Below are positions 1 to 8,629 of a DNA stretch of 54,723 nt, one piece after another. Made by a program: the position numbers and the translations under genes. The DNA comes from Pantoea wallisii. Its GTDB lineage: Bacteria > Pseudomonadota > Gammaproteobacteria > Enterobacterales > Enterobacteriaceae. The notes below the pieces were generated by a model that was not told the DNA's origin, made no database searches, and was given only the letters and a program-made list of their open reading frames with translations. The number at the start of each line of letters is the position of its first letter. The first letter of the stretch is position 1. Where the stretch lies: NCBI RefSeq assembly GCF_002095485.1, contig NZ_MLFS01000030.1:1-54723 (forward strand). The letters are read 5' to 3'.

Positions 1-43
1 TCCGGCTTACCTCACCCGCCCTGCTTCCCTTGTGCATCGGCGA

Positions 44-106
44 GGCTGTTTCTGAACACTCAACTGTTCCACCTTTCGGCGTGGCTGTTTTGAACACCCA
101 ACTGTT
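44..106. repeat. Two imperfect direct repeats, 39-base period
   Basis: Copy one (44-68) and copy two (83-106) share GGCTGTTT, TGAACAC and CAACTGTT with one indel and one substitution. The bases between the copies are also similar (TTTCGGCG against TTTTTGGAG-TGGCG). The array may continue to the left of the window. Function is unknown. Confidence 0.6.
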
Positions 107-441
107 TCGCTTTTTGGAGTGGCGACCCGCAGGGCCGCCAGCCGCCTTCATATACACAAAAAATTCATAAACAGCGCCAGATAAGTTCGCTGCGAACGAG
201 CTTGCCCGGCTTTTTTCGTCTCAGAAAATTCCTGAACCGGAGTGGTTGAGCAATAAATACGCGCTCGATCATAAATGCAAAAAAAACCTCTTTTCCGTTG
301 ACACCAGGTGCAGGCCTTGCGGCGTGCGGATCCAGGATTTTCTTCACCCTCCAGGGCGCAATTTTTCGTGAAAATCAACTCTTGTGAAGAAGAGATTGCT
401 GACTAGAATACTCACCATATTGTTGTTCAAACTTCCCGCAC

Positions 442-457
442 CCCCTATATATAGTGT
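442..457 (+). promoter_or_regulatory. NrdR box upstream of nrdA
   Basis: CCCCTATATATAGTGT closely matches the NrdR consensus (ACACTATATATAGTGT type). NrdR is the ATP/dATP-sensing repressor of ribonucleotide reductase operons, and E. coli nrdAB has boxes in the equivalent place. It lies about 100 bases before the nrdA start. A second box was not recognised. Confidence 0.75.
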
Positions 458-509
458 TTATCCACAGGCTTACTCACAAGAGCGGCTTGTGCATAGGCCT
501 TGTGAATAG
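458..509. promoter_or_regulatory. DnaA boxes in the nrdA control region
   Basis: 458-466 is TTATCCACA, a perfect DnaA box on the plus strand, directly abutting the NrdR box. Two more sites read on the minus strand: CTATGCACA (488-496) and CTATTCACA (501-509), each 8/9 to TTATNCACA. E. coli nrdAB is known to be activated through DnaA boxes in this region, linking dNTP supply to replication initiation. The clustering with the NrdR box supports a real control region. Confidence 0.7.
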
Positions 510-552
510 TTGGGGGATAATTTTGTATTTCATGGACAGGTAAACACGCGAC

Positions 553-2837
553 ATGAACCAAAGTCTGCTCGTTACGAAACGCAATGGCCGCCAGGAGCGC
601 ATTGATCTCGATAAGATTCACCGGGTGCTGGACTGGGCAGCTGAAGGGCTGAACAATGTCTCTGTGTCACAGGTTGAGTTGCGTTCGCACATTCAGTTCT
701 ACGATGGAATCAAAACCTCGGACATTCACGAGACCATCATCAAGGCTGCGGCAGACCTGATCTCCCGTGATGCGCCGGATTACCAGTACCTGGCGGCACG
801 CCTGGCTATCTTCCACCTGCGTAAAAAAGCTTACGGCCAGTTTGAGCCGCCAAAGCTGTACGATCAGGTAGTGAAAATGGTTGAGCTGGGCAAGTATGAT
901 CGCCACCTGCTGGAAGATTACAGCACGGAAGAGTTCGAGCAGATGGACGGCTTTATCGACCACTGGCGCGACATGAACTTCTCTTACGCTGCCGTCAAAC
1001 AGCTGGAAGGTAAATATCTGGTGCAGAACCGCGTCAGCGGTGAGATCTATGAGAGCGCCCAGTTCCTGTATATCCTGGTGGCAGCCTGCCTGTTCTCCGG
1101 CTATCCGCGCGATACCCGTATGGATTACATCAAGCGCTTCTACGATGCGATCTCCACCTTCAAGATCTCGCTGCCAACGCCAATCATGTCTGGCGTGCGT
1201 ACCCCAACCCGTCAGTTCAGCTCTTGCGTTCTGATTGAGTGCGGTGACAGCCTGGATTCCATCAACGCTACGTCCAGCGCCATCGTAAAATATGTATCCC
1301 AGCGTGCCGGTATCGGCATCAACGCTGGCCGCATTCGTGCGCTGGGCAGCCCGATTCGCGGCGGCGAAGCGTTCCACACCGGCTGTATTCCGTTCTATAA
1401 GCACTTCCAGACAGCGGTAAAATCCTGCTCGCAGGGCGGTGTTCGCGGCGGTGCGGCCACCCTGTTCTACCCGATGTGGCATCTGGAAGTTGAGAGCCTG
1501 CTGGTACTGAAGAACAACCGTGGCGTTGAGGGCAACCGCGTACGTCATATGGACTACGGCGTGCAGATCAACAAGCTGATGTATACCCGTCTGCTGAAAG
1601 GCGAGGATATCACTCTGTTCAGCCGTCTGACGTGCCAGGCCTGTACGATGCGTTCTTTGCCGATCAGGATGAGTTCGAGCGCCTGTACACCAAATATGAG
1701 AAAGACGACAGCATCCGCAAACAGCGCGTGAAAGCGGTCGATCTGTTCTCACTGATGATGCAGGAGCGTGCCTCTACCGGCCGTATCTATATTCAGAACG
1801 TCGATCACTGCAACACCCATAGCCCGTTTGACCCGAGCATTGCGCCAGTGCGCCAGTCTAACCTGTGCCTGGAGATCGCCCTGCCGACCAAACCGCTGGA
1901 AGACGTCAACGACGAAAGCGGCGAAATCGCGCTGTGTACGCTGTCAGCATTCAACCTTGGCGCAATCAATAGCCTTGACGATCTGGAAGAGCTGGCAACC
2001 CTGGCCGTGCGTGCGCTTGATGCGCTGCTCGACTACCAGGACTACCCGATTCCGGCGGCAAAACGTGGCGCGATGGGTCGTCGTACCCTCGGTATTGGCG
2101 TTATTAACTACGCTTACTACCTGGCGAAACACGGTGTGCGTTACTCTGACGGCAGCGCCAACAATCTGACGCACAAAACGTTTGAAGCCATTCAGTTCTA
2201 TCTGCTGAAAGCCTCTAACGAGCTGGCAAAAGAGCAAGGTGCCTGCCCGTGGTTTAAAGAGACCACCTATTCGCAGGGCATTCTGCCGATCGATACCTAT
2301 AAGAAGGATCTGGATGCGGTGTGCAACGAGCCGCTGCATCTGGACTGGGAAGGTCTGCGTGAGTCCATTACCACTCACGGTCTGCGTAACTCAACGCTCT
2401 CTGCGCTGATGCCGTCGGAGACCTCTTCGCAGATCTCCAACGCCACCAACGGTATTGAGCCACCGCGCGGTCACATCAGTATTAAAGCGTCGAAAGACGG
2501 AATTCTGCGCCAGGTGGTGCCGGAGTATGAGCGCCTGAAAGATCAGTACGAACTGCTGTGGGAGATGCCGTCCAATGATGGTTATCTGCAGCTGGTTGGC
2601 GTGATGCAGAAATTCATCGACCAGGCCATTTCGTCCAATACCAACTACGATCCGGGCCGTTTTGCAAATGGCAAAGTGCCGATGAAGCAGCTGCTGAAAG
2701 ATCTGCTGACCGCCTATAAGTTTGGCGTGAAAACCCTGTACTACCAAAACACCCGTGACGGTGCGGAAGATGCACAGGACGATCTGGCCCCGTCAATTCA
2801 GGACGATGGCTGCGAAAGCGGCGCCTGTAAGATTTAA
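553..2837 (+). CDS. nrdA: Ribonucleoside-diphosphate reductase 1 subunit alpha, frameshifted as sequenced
   Basis: Large subunit of aerobic class Ia ribonucleotide reductase, which reduces NDPs to dNDPs in the cytoplasm with NrdB. As sequenced the frame breaks at 1623-1624: CAG CCG replaces the CAG CCC G needed to continue [16 protein letters not shown]. Adding one C gives exactly 761 residues, the E. coli length, almost identical throughout. In the repaired frame the active-site motif NLCLE places Cys439; the Cys-rich C-terminus ESGACKI that re-reduces the active site is intact. The N-terminal ATP-cone is residues 1-95. The start ATG is the family start. First gene of nrdA-nrdB-yfaE. The enzyme is normally essential for aerobic growth, so the break is most likely a sequencing error. 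As written, separate products would run 553-1731 and from about 1632 to 2837. Confidence 0.95.
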
Positions 2838-2902
2838 TCCGTCAGACGCTCTATCTTGTCAGGGCCGGCATTGGTCGGCCCTCATCACTTTTGGACTTAG
2901 CC

Positions 2903-4033
2903 ATGGCTTACACCACATTTTCGCAGAACAAAAACGATCAGCTGTTAGAACCGATGTTCTTCGGCCAGTCCGTCAACGTTGCGCGTTTCGACCAGCAGAA
3001 ATATGACATCTTTGAAAAGCTGATTGAGAAGCAGCTCTCCTTCTTCTGGCGTCCGGAAGAGGTCGATGTATCACGCGACCGTATCGACTACCAGGCGCTG
3101 CCGGAACATGAGAAGCACATCTTTATCAGCAACCTCAAATACCAGACACTGCTGGACTCCATCCAGGGCCGTAGCCCTAACGTGGCGCTGCTGCCGCTGA
3201 TCTCTATCCCTGAGCTGGAGACCTGGATTGAGACCTGGGCGTTTTCGGAAACCATCCACTCGCGCTCCTACACCCACATCATCCGTAACATCGTGAACGA
3301 TCCGGCGCTGGTGTTCGATGACATCGTTACCAACGAGCAGATTCTGGCGCGTGCTCAGGATATCTCGAAGTACTACGATGACCTGATTGAGATGACTAAC
3401 TACTGGCATCTGCTGGGTGAAGGCACGCATCAGGTGGCGGGAAAAAGCGTTACCGTGAGCCTGCGCGCGCTGAAAAAGCAGCTCTACATCTGCCTGATGA
3501 GCGTGAACGCGCTGGAAGCGATTCGCTTCTACGTCAGCTTCGCCTGCTCCTTCGCTTTCGCCGAGCGCGAGCTGATGGAGGGCAATGCTAAAATCATCCG
3601 CCTGATCGCCCGTGACGAAGCGCTGCACCTGACCGGCACCCAGCATATGCTGAACCTGATGCGCAGCGGTGAAGACGATCCGGAGATGAAAGAGATCGCT
3701 GCAGAGTGCCGTGAAGAGTGTTACGACCTGTTTAAGAAAGCAGCCGAGCAGGAGAAAGAGTGGGCAGAGTACCTGTTCAGCGGCGGCTCGATGATCGGCC
3801 TGAATAAAGACATTCTGTGCCAGTACATTGAGTACATCACCAATATCCGCATGCAGGCTGTCGGCCTTGACCTGCCGTTCCAGACCCGCTCTAACCCGAT
3901 TCCATGGATCAACTCGTGGCTGGTATCGGATAACGTGCAGGTTGCGCCGCAGGAAGTGGAAGTGAGCTCCTACCTGGTGGGTCAGATTGACTCCGAAGTG
4001 GGCGAAGACGACTTCAACGACTTCCAGCTGTAA
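2903..4033 (+). CDS. nrdB: Ribonucleoside-diphosphate reductase 1 subunit beta
   Basis: Small subunit of class Ia ribonucleotide reductase; it houses the di-iron centre and stable tyrosyl radical that initiates catalysis in NrdA. It is 376 residues, the same as E. coli. Counting Met, Asp85, Glu116 and His119 are iron ligands and Tyr123 is the radical tyrosine (Tyr122 in mature numbering). The conserved C-terminal tail [10 protein letters not shown] that docks on NrdA is present. ATG 2903 (MAYTTF) is chosen over an upstream TTG at 2891 because it is the family start. It lies 65 bases after nrdA in the same operon and is followed after 2 bases by yfaE. Confidence 0.98.
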   Translation: MAYTTFSQNKNDQLLEPMFFGQSVNVARFDQQKYDIFEKLIEKQLSFFWRPEEVDVSRDRIDYQALPEHEKHIFISNLKYQTLLDSIQGRSPNVALLPLISIPELETWIETWAFSETIHSRSYTHIIRNIVNDPALVFDDIVTNEQILARAQDISKYYDDLIEMTNYWHLLGEGTHQVAGKSVTVSLRALKKQLYICLMSVNALEAIRFYVSFACSFAFAERELMEGNAKIIRLIARDEALHLTGTQHMLNLMRSGEDDPEMKEIAAECREECYDLFKKAAEQEKEWAEYLFSGGSMIGLNKDILCQYIEYITNIRMQAVGLDLPFQTRSNPIPWINSWLVSDNVQVAPQEVEVSSYLVGQIDSEVGEDDFNDFQL

Positions 4034-4035
4034 GC

Positions 4036-4296
4036 ATGAGCCGTTCCGTTGTGATTCTGCGCAGCTCCGGCTCCCGGCTGGAGTGCGCAGACGATCACCC
4101 TAATCTGCTGACAACGCTGGAAGCGCATAATCTGTGCGTAGAATTTCAGTGTCGCGAGGGCTACTGCGGTTCATGCCGCATGCGCCTGCTGAAAGGCGAA
4201 GTGGATTACGCGGAAACGCCGCTGGCGTTTATTCAGCAGGGTGAAATTCTGCCCTGCTGCTGTAAGGCCAGAGGGGAGATTGAGATCGAGCTGTAA
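4036..4296 (+). CDS. yfaE: 2Fe-2S ferredoxin-like protein YfaE, diferric-tyrosyl radical maintenance
   Basis: Small 2Fe-2S ferredoxin of 86 residues (84 in E. coli). Cluster ligands are Cys39, Cys44 and Cys47 (CREGYCGSC) plus one of Cys74-76 (PCCC). The E. coli protein donates electrons to rebuild the NrdB di-iron tyrosyl cofactor, and the position two bases after nrdB fits co-translation. A hairpin follows at 4324-4351. Confidence 0.95.
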   Translation: MSRSVVILRSSGSRLECADDHPNLLTTLEAHNLCVEFQCREGYCGSCRMRLLKGEVDYAETPLAFIQQGEILPCCCKARGEIEIEL

Positions 4297-4323
4297 AGTT
4301 CGGGTCGCCATGAATGAAGCCCT

Positions 4324-4351
4324 GCAGGGTGCGCCGTTATACGCACCCTGC
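4324..4351. terminator. Hairpin between convergent yfaE and yfaY
   Basis: Ten-base perfect stem GCAGGGTGCG / CGCACCCTGC with an 8-base loop, 27 bases after the yfaE stop. No strong T-run follows directly (TTTTT only at 4363-4367), so it is a plausible but not ideal terminator for the nrd operon. Confidence 0.6.
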
Positions 4352-4358
4352 AACATCA

Positions 4359-5555
4359 CTAGTTTTTCACCGTCTCCAGCACATCAATCCAGCCGTGTCC
4401 GGTACTCACTTCGCTGCCATGTAACCAACGACGCAGCATGTTCATCGCCATCATCGCCACCACTTTTTGCCGCGTTTCGAGGTTGTGACGTCCGTGCGTG
4501 AATTTGACTCGCTGACCCCAGCTGGCTTCCGGCGTGTGCAGTGCGATTGACACTTCACCCTCCTCCAGGTTGCCCACCGACAGCGCCAGCACCGTGCCCT
4601 GGCGTGCAGCGAAATCGCGCGTACGCGTGACCTGGGCTTCCAGGCTCTCCGCGTGGGCGGGCAGGATCTCCGCCGCGCTGAGCGGGACATCAGCTGCCGC
4701 TAACTGCCAGTGCAGCAGGCCGGCGGTGTACTGCTCGCTGATCGCCAGACGGAAACCGCGCTGCTGCAGTTCACGCGCCAGTACGCCCGGTAACCCTTCA
4801 AATCCTTCAAAGATGGTGCACTCCGCCAGCAACAGTTTTACCTGCTGCCACACCTGCTCCATCGCCACGCGCTGGCCGGCCGGGCCGGTAAGTTTGATCT
4901 CAATAATCGGCATGGATGAGCGATAGCCCATCACGACGCCCTCCGGCAGGGGCAGCGGCTCCAGTTCAGCGGCGATATCACTCTCGCCACGTCCAAAAGT
5001 GGTGAGCCGTAAACACAGCGGCGGTTCGGGCAGTTCAAAACGCGCTTTCAGACGCGGAATGATCTGCTGCTCCACCATGACCTTAAACTCGGACGGTACG
5101 CCCGGCGTAAAGAAGATCCAGCAGCGGTTAAGCTGCAGCGCAAAGCCGCAGGCGGTGCCAACGGGGTTATCAATAAGCTCCGCATTAGCCGGGATCTCTG
5201 CCTGCTTGCGATTGCTGGCCGCCATAACGCGTCCGCGGCTGGCGAACCACGCCTCCATCTTCTCCAGCCACGCCTGCTGGAGCACCAGCTGCGTACCACT
5301 GACCTGCGCGGCAGCCTGCGCGCTGAGATCGTCACTGGTTGGCCCGAGGCCGCCGTTCACAATCAAAACATCAGCAATCTGGCTGCGTGTTTGCAACGCT
5401 TCTACCAGCGACGACATCGCATCGCCCACGGTGGTACGGCTGGTCATCGGCAAACCATGCTGAAACAGCACATCCGCCAGCCATGCTGCATTGGTATCAA
5501 CAATCTGCCCATGTAACACTTCATCGCCTGTGGCGAGCATTTCTACACGTATCAC
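4359..5555 (-). CDS. yfaY: CinA-like protein YfaY (molybdopterin-binding domain)
   Basis: 398-residue homologue of E. coli YfaY (400), a CinA paralogue with an N-terminal molybdopterin-binding-like (COG1058) domain. Motifs include ATGDEVLHGQ (residues 8-17) and GGLGPTSDD (68-76). The CinA family is linked to nicotinamide-nucleotide and ADP-ribose metabolism, but the role of YfaY itself is unproven, and the C-terminal half is poorly conserved. I choose the GTG at 5555 because an AAGGAG ribosome-binding site sits 8 bases upstream and the protein then starts MIRVEML like its relatives; an upstream ATG at 5612 would add 19 unconserved residues. It converges with yfaE. Confidence 0.88.
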   Translation of the reverse strand: MIRVEMLATGDEVLHGQIVDTNAAWLADVLFQHGLPMTSRTTVGDAMSSLVEALQTRSQIADVLIVNGGLGPTSDDLSAQAAAQVSGTQLVLQQAWLEKMEAWFASRGRVMAASNRKQAEIPANAELIDNPVGTACGFALQLNRCWIFFTPGVPSEFKVMVEQQIIPRLKARFELPEPPLCLRLTTFGRGESDIAAELEPLPLPEGVVMGYRSSMPIIEIKLTGPAGQRVAMEQVWQQVKLLLAECTIFEGFEGLPGVLARELQQRGFRLAISEQYTAGLLHWQLAAADVPLSAAEILPAHAESLEAQVTRTRDFAARQGTVLALSVGNLEEGEVSIALHTPEASWGQRVKFTHGRHNLETRQKVVAMMAMNMLRRWLHGSEVSTGHGWIDVLETVKN

Positions 5556-5679
5556 GTTGCGTTCTCCTTTTGCCTGTCGCTTTACTGTAGGAAGCGTGCG
5601 GGCGAAACACAATCACTGTCGATGCAAAACAAGGATTTGAAACAATTGAGTAAAGCAGAGGCGGGAAAATACGGAGATC

Positions 5680-5701
5680 GGGCGCGAGGAGTCCCGCGCC
5701 C
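5680..5701 (-). terminator. Putative terminator after elaB
   Basis: Stem GGGCGCG / CGCGCCC with an 8-base loop, 8 bases past the elaB stop. On the minus strand only a weak T-rich stretch follows. Confidence 0.45.
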
Positions 5702-5708
5702 GCAGAGA

Positions 5709-6029
5709 TTAACGACGAGCCAGCAGTAATCCAACAAACAGACCCGCAGCAGCACCGATGCCGATCCCCTGCCACGGTTTTTCATGCACGTAGTCGTCAG
5801 CACGATACGCAGCCTGCTTCGCACGGTAGTAGTAGCTGTCAGAAGCGTTGCTCACACGATTTTTCACATCTTCCAGCGCCTGCTCGGCTTTTAGCTTGAG
5901 TTCGATATATTTCTGATCGGCCGGATCGCCCGAGGCGCGCAGCACCTCCTCCAGCGTTTCAGTCAGCAGCGCCAGATCATCATCAAGGCGGGTTTCAAAA
6001 CGGTTCTCAAATTGGTCTGAAGATGACAT
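5709..6029 (-). CDS. elaB: Tail-anchored ribosome-associated protein ElaB (DUF883/YqjD family)
   Basis: 106 residues, homologous to E. coli ElaB (101). The N-terminal two thirds is a charged amphipathic helix region (LTETLEEVLRASGDP, AEQALEDVKNRV). The C-terminus is a single glycine/alanine/leucine membrane anchor ending LLLARR. YqjD/ElaB proteins bind stationary-phase ribosomes at the inner membrane and are RpoS dependent in E. coli. ATG 6029 has GGAGG 8 bases upstream and is preferred to an in-frame ATG at 6044. It diverges from opgD, with a sigma-S-like -10 element just upstream. Confidence 0.93.
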   Translation of the reverse strand: MSSSDQFENRFETRLDDDLALLTETLEEVLRASGDPADQKYIELKLKAEQALEDVKNRVSNASDSYYYRAKQAAYRADDYVHEKPWQGIGIGAAAGLFVGLLLARR

Positions 6030-6062
6030 AGGTAAATCCTCCATGTTTGAACTCGGTGTCGA

Positions 6063-6072
6063 TTAACTATAG
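6063..6072 (-). promoter_or_regulatory. Sigma-S-type extended -10 element for elaB
   Basis: Read on the minus strand this is CTATAGTTAA, 9/10 to the RpoS-preferred CTATACTTAA, with the diagnostic C at -13. A start near 6056 would give a short leader of about 27 bases before the elaB ATG. It agrees with the known RpoS control of elaB. No -35 was assigned. Confidence 0.5.
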
Positions 6073-6315
6073 TCATAAATCGGCAGTTTGCGGGGATGGT
6101 GCCAGGCAATGTCTATCTTTTGGCGCGTTGACTGCAAAGTTATGTCATTCCCCGCGTTGCGCGCGCAATTCTGCTTCGTTTATTTGATTAATCTGATAAA
6201 TTTTCAGCAGACTGAATTTTTTATTTTCACCACTGTCGTAACCCTCTGTAACCTGACGCTAAACGTCTGGCGACAGACTCAATACACCCGAGCAGCTAAG
6301 GAAAAGATTTCCGGC

Positions 6316-7974
6316 ATGAATCGTAGAAAATTTATGAAAGCGTCCATGGCCCTCTCTGCCGTCAGCGGTATGACCGGGCTCTCCTCGCTGTTTGCGCAAT
6401 CCGCCTGGGCTGAAGATGGCATCGCCGACGGTAACGCAGTGCGGTTCGATTTCGCGGAGCTGAAGAAAAAAAGCCGCTGCACTGGCAAAACAGCCCTGGG
6501 GCGGCGCACCCGGCCCTCTGCCCGATACGCTGGCGACGCTAACACCGCAGGCTTATAACGAAATCCAGTACGACGCCAACCACTCGCTGTGGAATAACAT
6601 TGCCGACCGCGAGCTGGATGTGCAGTTTTTCCACGTCGGGATGGGCTTTAAGCGCCGCATCCGCATGTTCTCAGTCGATGCCGCCAGCCGCGAAGCGCGT
6701 GAAATCCACTTCCGCCCGGAACTGTTTAACTATCACAACGCTAACGTCGATACGCAGCAGCTGGTCGGGAAGACCGATCTGGCTTCGCCGGCTTCCGCGC
6801 CTTCAAAAAGCCAGAGCTGGCACGCCGCGACATCGTCTCTTTCCTCGGCGCCAGCTACTTCCGCGCGGTGGATGAAACTTATCAGTACGGTCTCTCTGCC
6901 CGTGGTGTGGCGATCAACACCTTCAGCAACGGCAAAGAGGAGTTTCCGGACTTTACCGCCTTCTGGTTTGAAACCCCGAAAGCGGATGACACAACCTTTG
7001 TGGTCTATGCGCTGCTGGATGGTGCCAGTGTCACCGGCGCCTACAAATTTACCGTTCACTGCGAAGAGAAACGCGTGGTGATGGAGGTGGATAACCACCT
7101 GTTCGCGCGCAATGAGATTCGCCAGCTTGGCATCGCACCGATGACCAGCATGTTCAGCTGCGGCACCAACGAACGTCGCATGTGCAATACCTATCATCCG
7201 CAGATTCATGACTCCGATCGCCTGGCGATGTGGAGCGGCAAAGGCGAGTGGATCGCCCGTCCGCTGAACAACCCGCAGCGCCTGCAGTTTAATGCTTATG
7301 AGGATGAGAACCCGCGCGGCTTTGGTCTGCTCCAGCTCAATCACGACTTTAAAGATTATCAGGATGTGATTGGCTGGTATGACAAACGTCCGAGCCTGTG
7401 GGTTGAGCCGGTAGGCAAATGGGGTAAAGGCGCCATCAACCTGATGGAGATCCCGACGACCGGGGAGACGCTGGATAATATCGTCTGCTTCTGGCAGCCG
7501 GCAGAGCCGGTCAAAGCCGGCAGCGAGTTTAGCTTCCAGTACAAACTTTACTGGAGCCAGCTGCCACCGGTACGCAGCGACCTGGCGCGCGTTGATGCAA
7601 CGCGCACCGGTATCGGAGGGTTCCCGGAAGGCTGGGCACCGGGCGAACACTTCCCGGATACCTGGTGCCGCCGTTTTGCTATCGACTTCATTGATGGCGA
7701 CCTGAAAGCAGCAGCACCGAAAGGTATCGAACCGGTTATCACCGTATCGGCCGGCACCTTTAAGCAGGTTGAGATTCTCTATGTCGAGCCTATCAACGGT
7801 TACCGTATTCTGTTTGACTGGTACCCGGACAGTGATTCAACTAAACCGGTTGAAATGCGCCTCTTCCTGCGCACCAAAGATGAAACGCTCAGCGAAACCT
7901 GGCTGTATCAGTACTTCCCGCCGCCGCCCGATCAGCGCAAATACAACGACGACCGGCAGATGACGCCGGCCTGA
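6316..7974 (+). CDS. opgD: Glucan biosynthesis protein D, two compensating frameshifts as sequenced
   Basis: Periplasmic protein that shapes the backbone of osmoregulated periplasmic glucans (MdoD/OpgD). A twin-arginine signal is clear: NRRKFMK (residues 2-8), a hydrophobic stretch, then AWA at about residue 32. Two indels interrupt the frame. The A7 run at 6466-6472 has one A too many (six restores [22 protein letters not shown]), and GG at 6781-6782 lacks one G (restoring [17 protein letters not shown]). With both fixed the length is 552 residues, against 551 in E. coli. The roughly 310 bases between the indels still encode well-conserved OpgD in the third frame, so sequencing error is much more likely than decay. 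It lies between elaB and elaA, where E. coli has no opgD. Confidence 0.93.
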
Positions 7975-7979
7975 TGCAA

Positions 7980-8003
7980 ACGGCGGGGCGCACTCCCCGC
8001 CGT
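7980..8003. terminator. Bidirectional hairpin between opgD and elaA
   Basis: Nine-base stem ACGGCGGGG / CCCCGCCGT with a 6-base loop, filling the gap between the convergent opgD and elaA stops and touching the elaA stop codon. There is no T-run in either direction, so it is called from position and stem strength. Confidence 0.6.
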
Positions 8004-8455
8004 TATGCTCTCTGCATGCCGATGTGCGGAATATCGTCTTCCATATAGACCTCCGTCACTGCTTTGAAGCCGAGACGCGCGTAGAACCCCTCCAGATGCG
8101 CCTGGGCTGAAAGGTACAGTGCACGCTGCGGCCAGTGCCGCTCACAGCTGTTAAGCGCCTGCTCCATCAGCCGATACCCCAGTTTCAGGCCGCGCGCCTC
8201 TTCCGACACGATTACCCGGCCAATGGTGACCGGTGAAGACGCCAGGGCCGGCGTCAGTATCCGCGCATAAGCCAGCAGTTTGCCATCAAGAAATCCCAGA
8301 ATATGACGGTTGTCCGCAGCCAGATCCTGCCCGTCGATATCCTGATAAGGGCAGTTTTGTTCCACGATAAATACCCGATTACGCAGCGCCAGCACGGTGT
8401 GAAGTTGCTGAGCGCTCAGTTCACTGTGGTGGCAATCAAGCCATTGCATATCCAT
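8003..8455 (-). CDS. elaA: GNAT family acetyltransferase ElaA
   Basis: 150 residues, homologous to E. coli ElaA (153). It has conserved blocks VEQNCPYQDIDGQDL (about 31-45) and the acetyl-CoA-binding region GRVIVSEEARGLKLGYRLM, and ends DDIPHIGM like the family. The substrate is not established. ATG 8455 has AAGGA 7 bases upstream; an in-frame ATG two codons later is possible. Convergent with opgD. Confidence 0.93.
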   Translation of the reverse strand: MDMQWLDCHHSELSAQQLHTVLALRNRVFIVEQNCPYQDIDGQDLAADNRHILGFLDGKLLAYARILTPALASSPVTIGRVIVSEEARGLKLGYRLMEQALNSCERHWPQRALYLSAQAHLEGFYARLGFKAVTEVYMEDDIPHIGMQRA

Positions 8456-8591
8456 CGTGCTTCCTTGTCTGAGCGAAAAAATGATCCGCTGAGCGTACCA
8501 CAGCTTGCGGGCCTAACGCAGTGAACCACCCGAGGCAGGCCGCGCCGGGCGGACGCAGTGTGATCGGAATCTCATATTTCAGGCAAAAAAA

Positions 8592-8611
8592 ATCAGGCCC
8601 GCAGGCCTGAT
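8592..8611 (-). terminator. Rho-independent terminator of the nuo operon
   Basis: Perfect 8-base stem ATCAGGCC / GGCCTGAT with tetraloop CGCA, 19 bases after the nuoN stop. On the minus strand it is followed at once by a run of eight T (plus-strand A-run 8584-8591). Classic intrinsic terminator. Confidence 0.93.
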
Positions 8612-8629
8612 TTATTCAGCGTGGTCCGC

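Larger units (their letters stand above)
1..552. other. Non-coding region upstream of nrdA
   Basis: No credible gene is seen. The first 140 bases hold two imperfect copies of a 25-base sequence and a short GC-rich hairpin (121-139, eight pairs with one mismatch). Around 185-197 there is a small hairpin, followed further on by a T-run (211-216) that could be the tail of a terminator for an upstream plus-strand gene outside the window. The last 120 bases carry the nrd control sites listed separately. The two small minus-strand ORFs here overlap each other, have no recognisable product and are dismissed. Confidence 0.6.

Noticed and set aside
667..1752. 361-codon minus-strand ORF opposite nrdA
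   Set aside because: Antisense shadow; the plus strand encodes near-identical NrdA.
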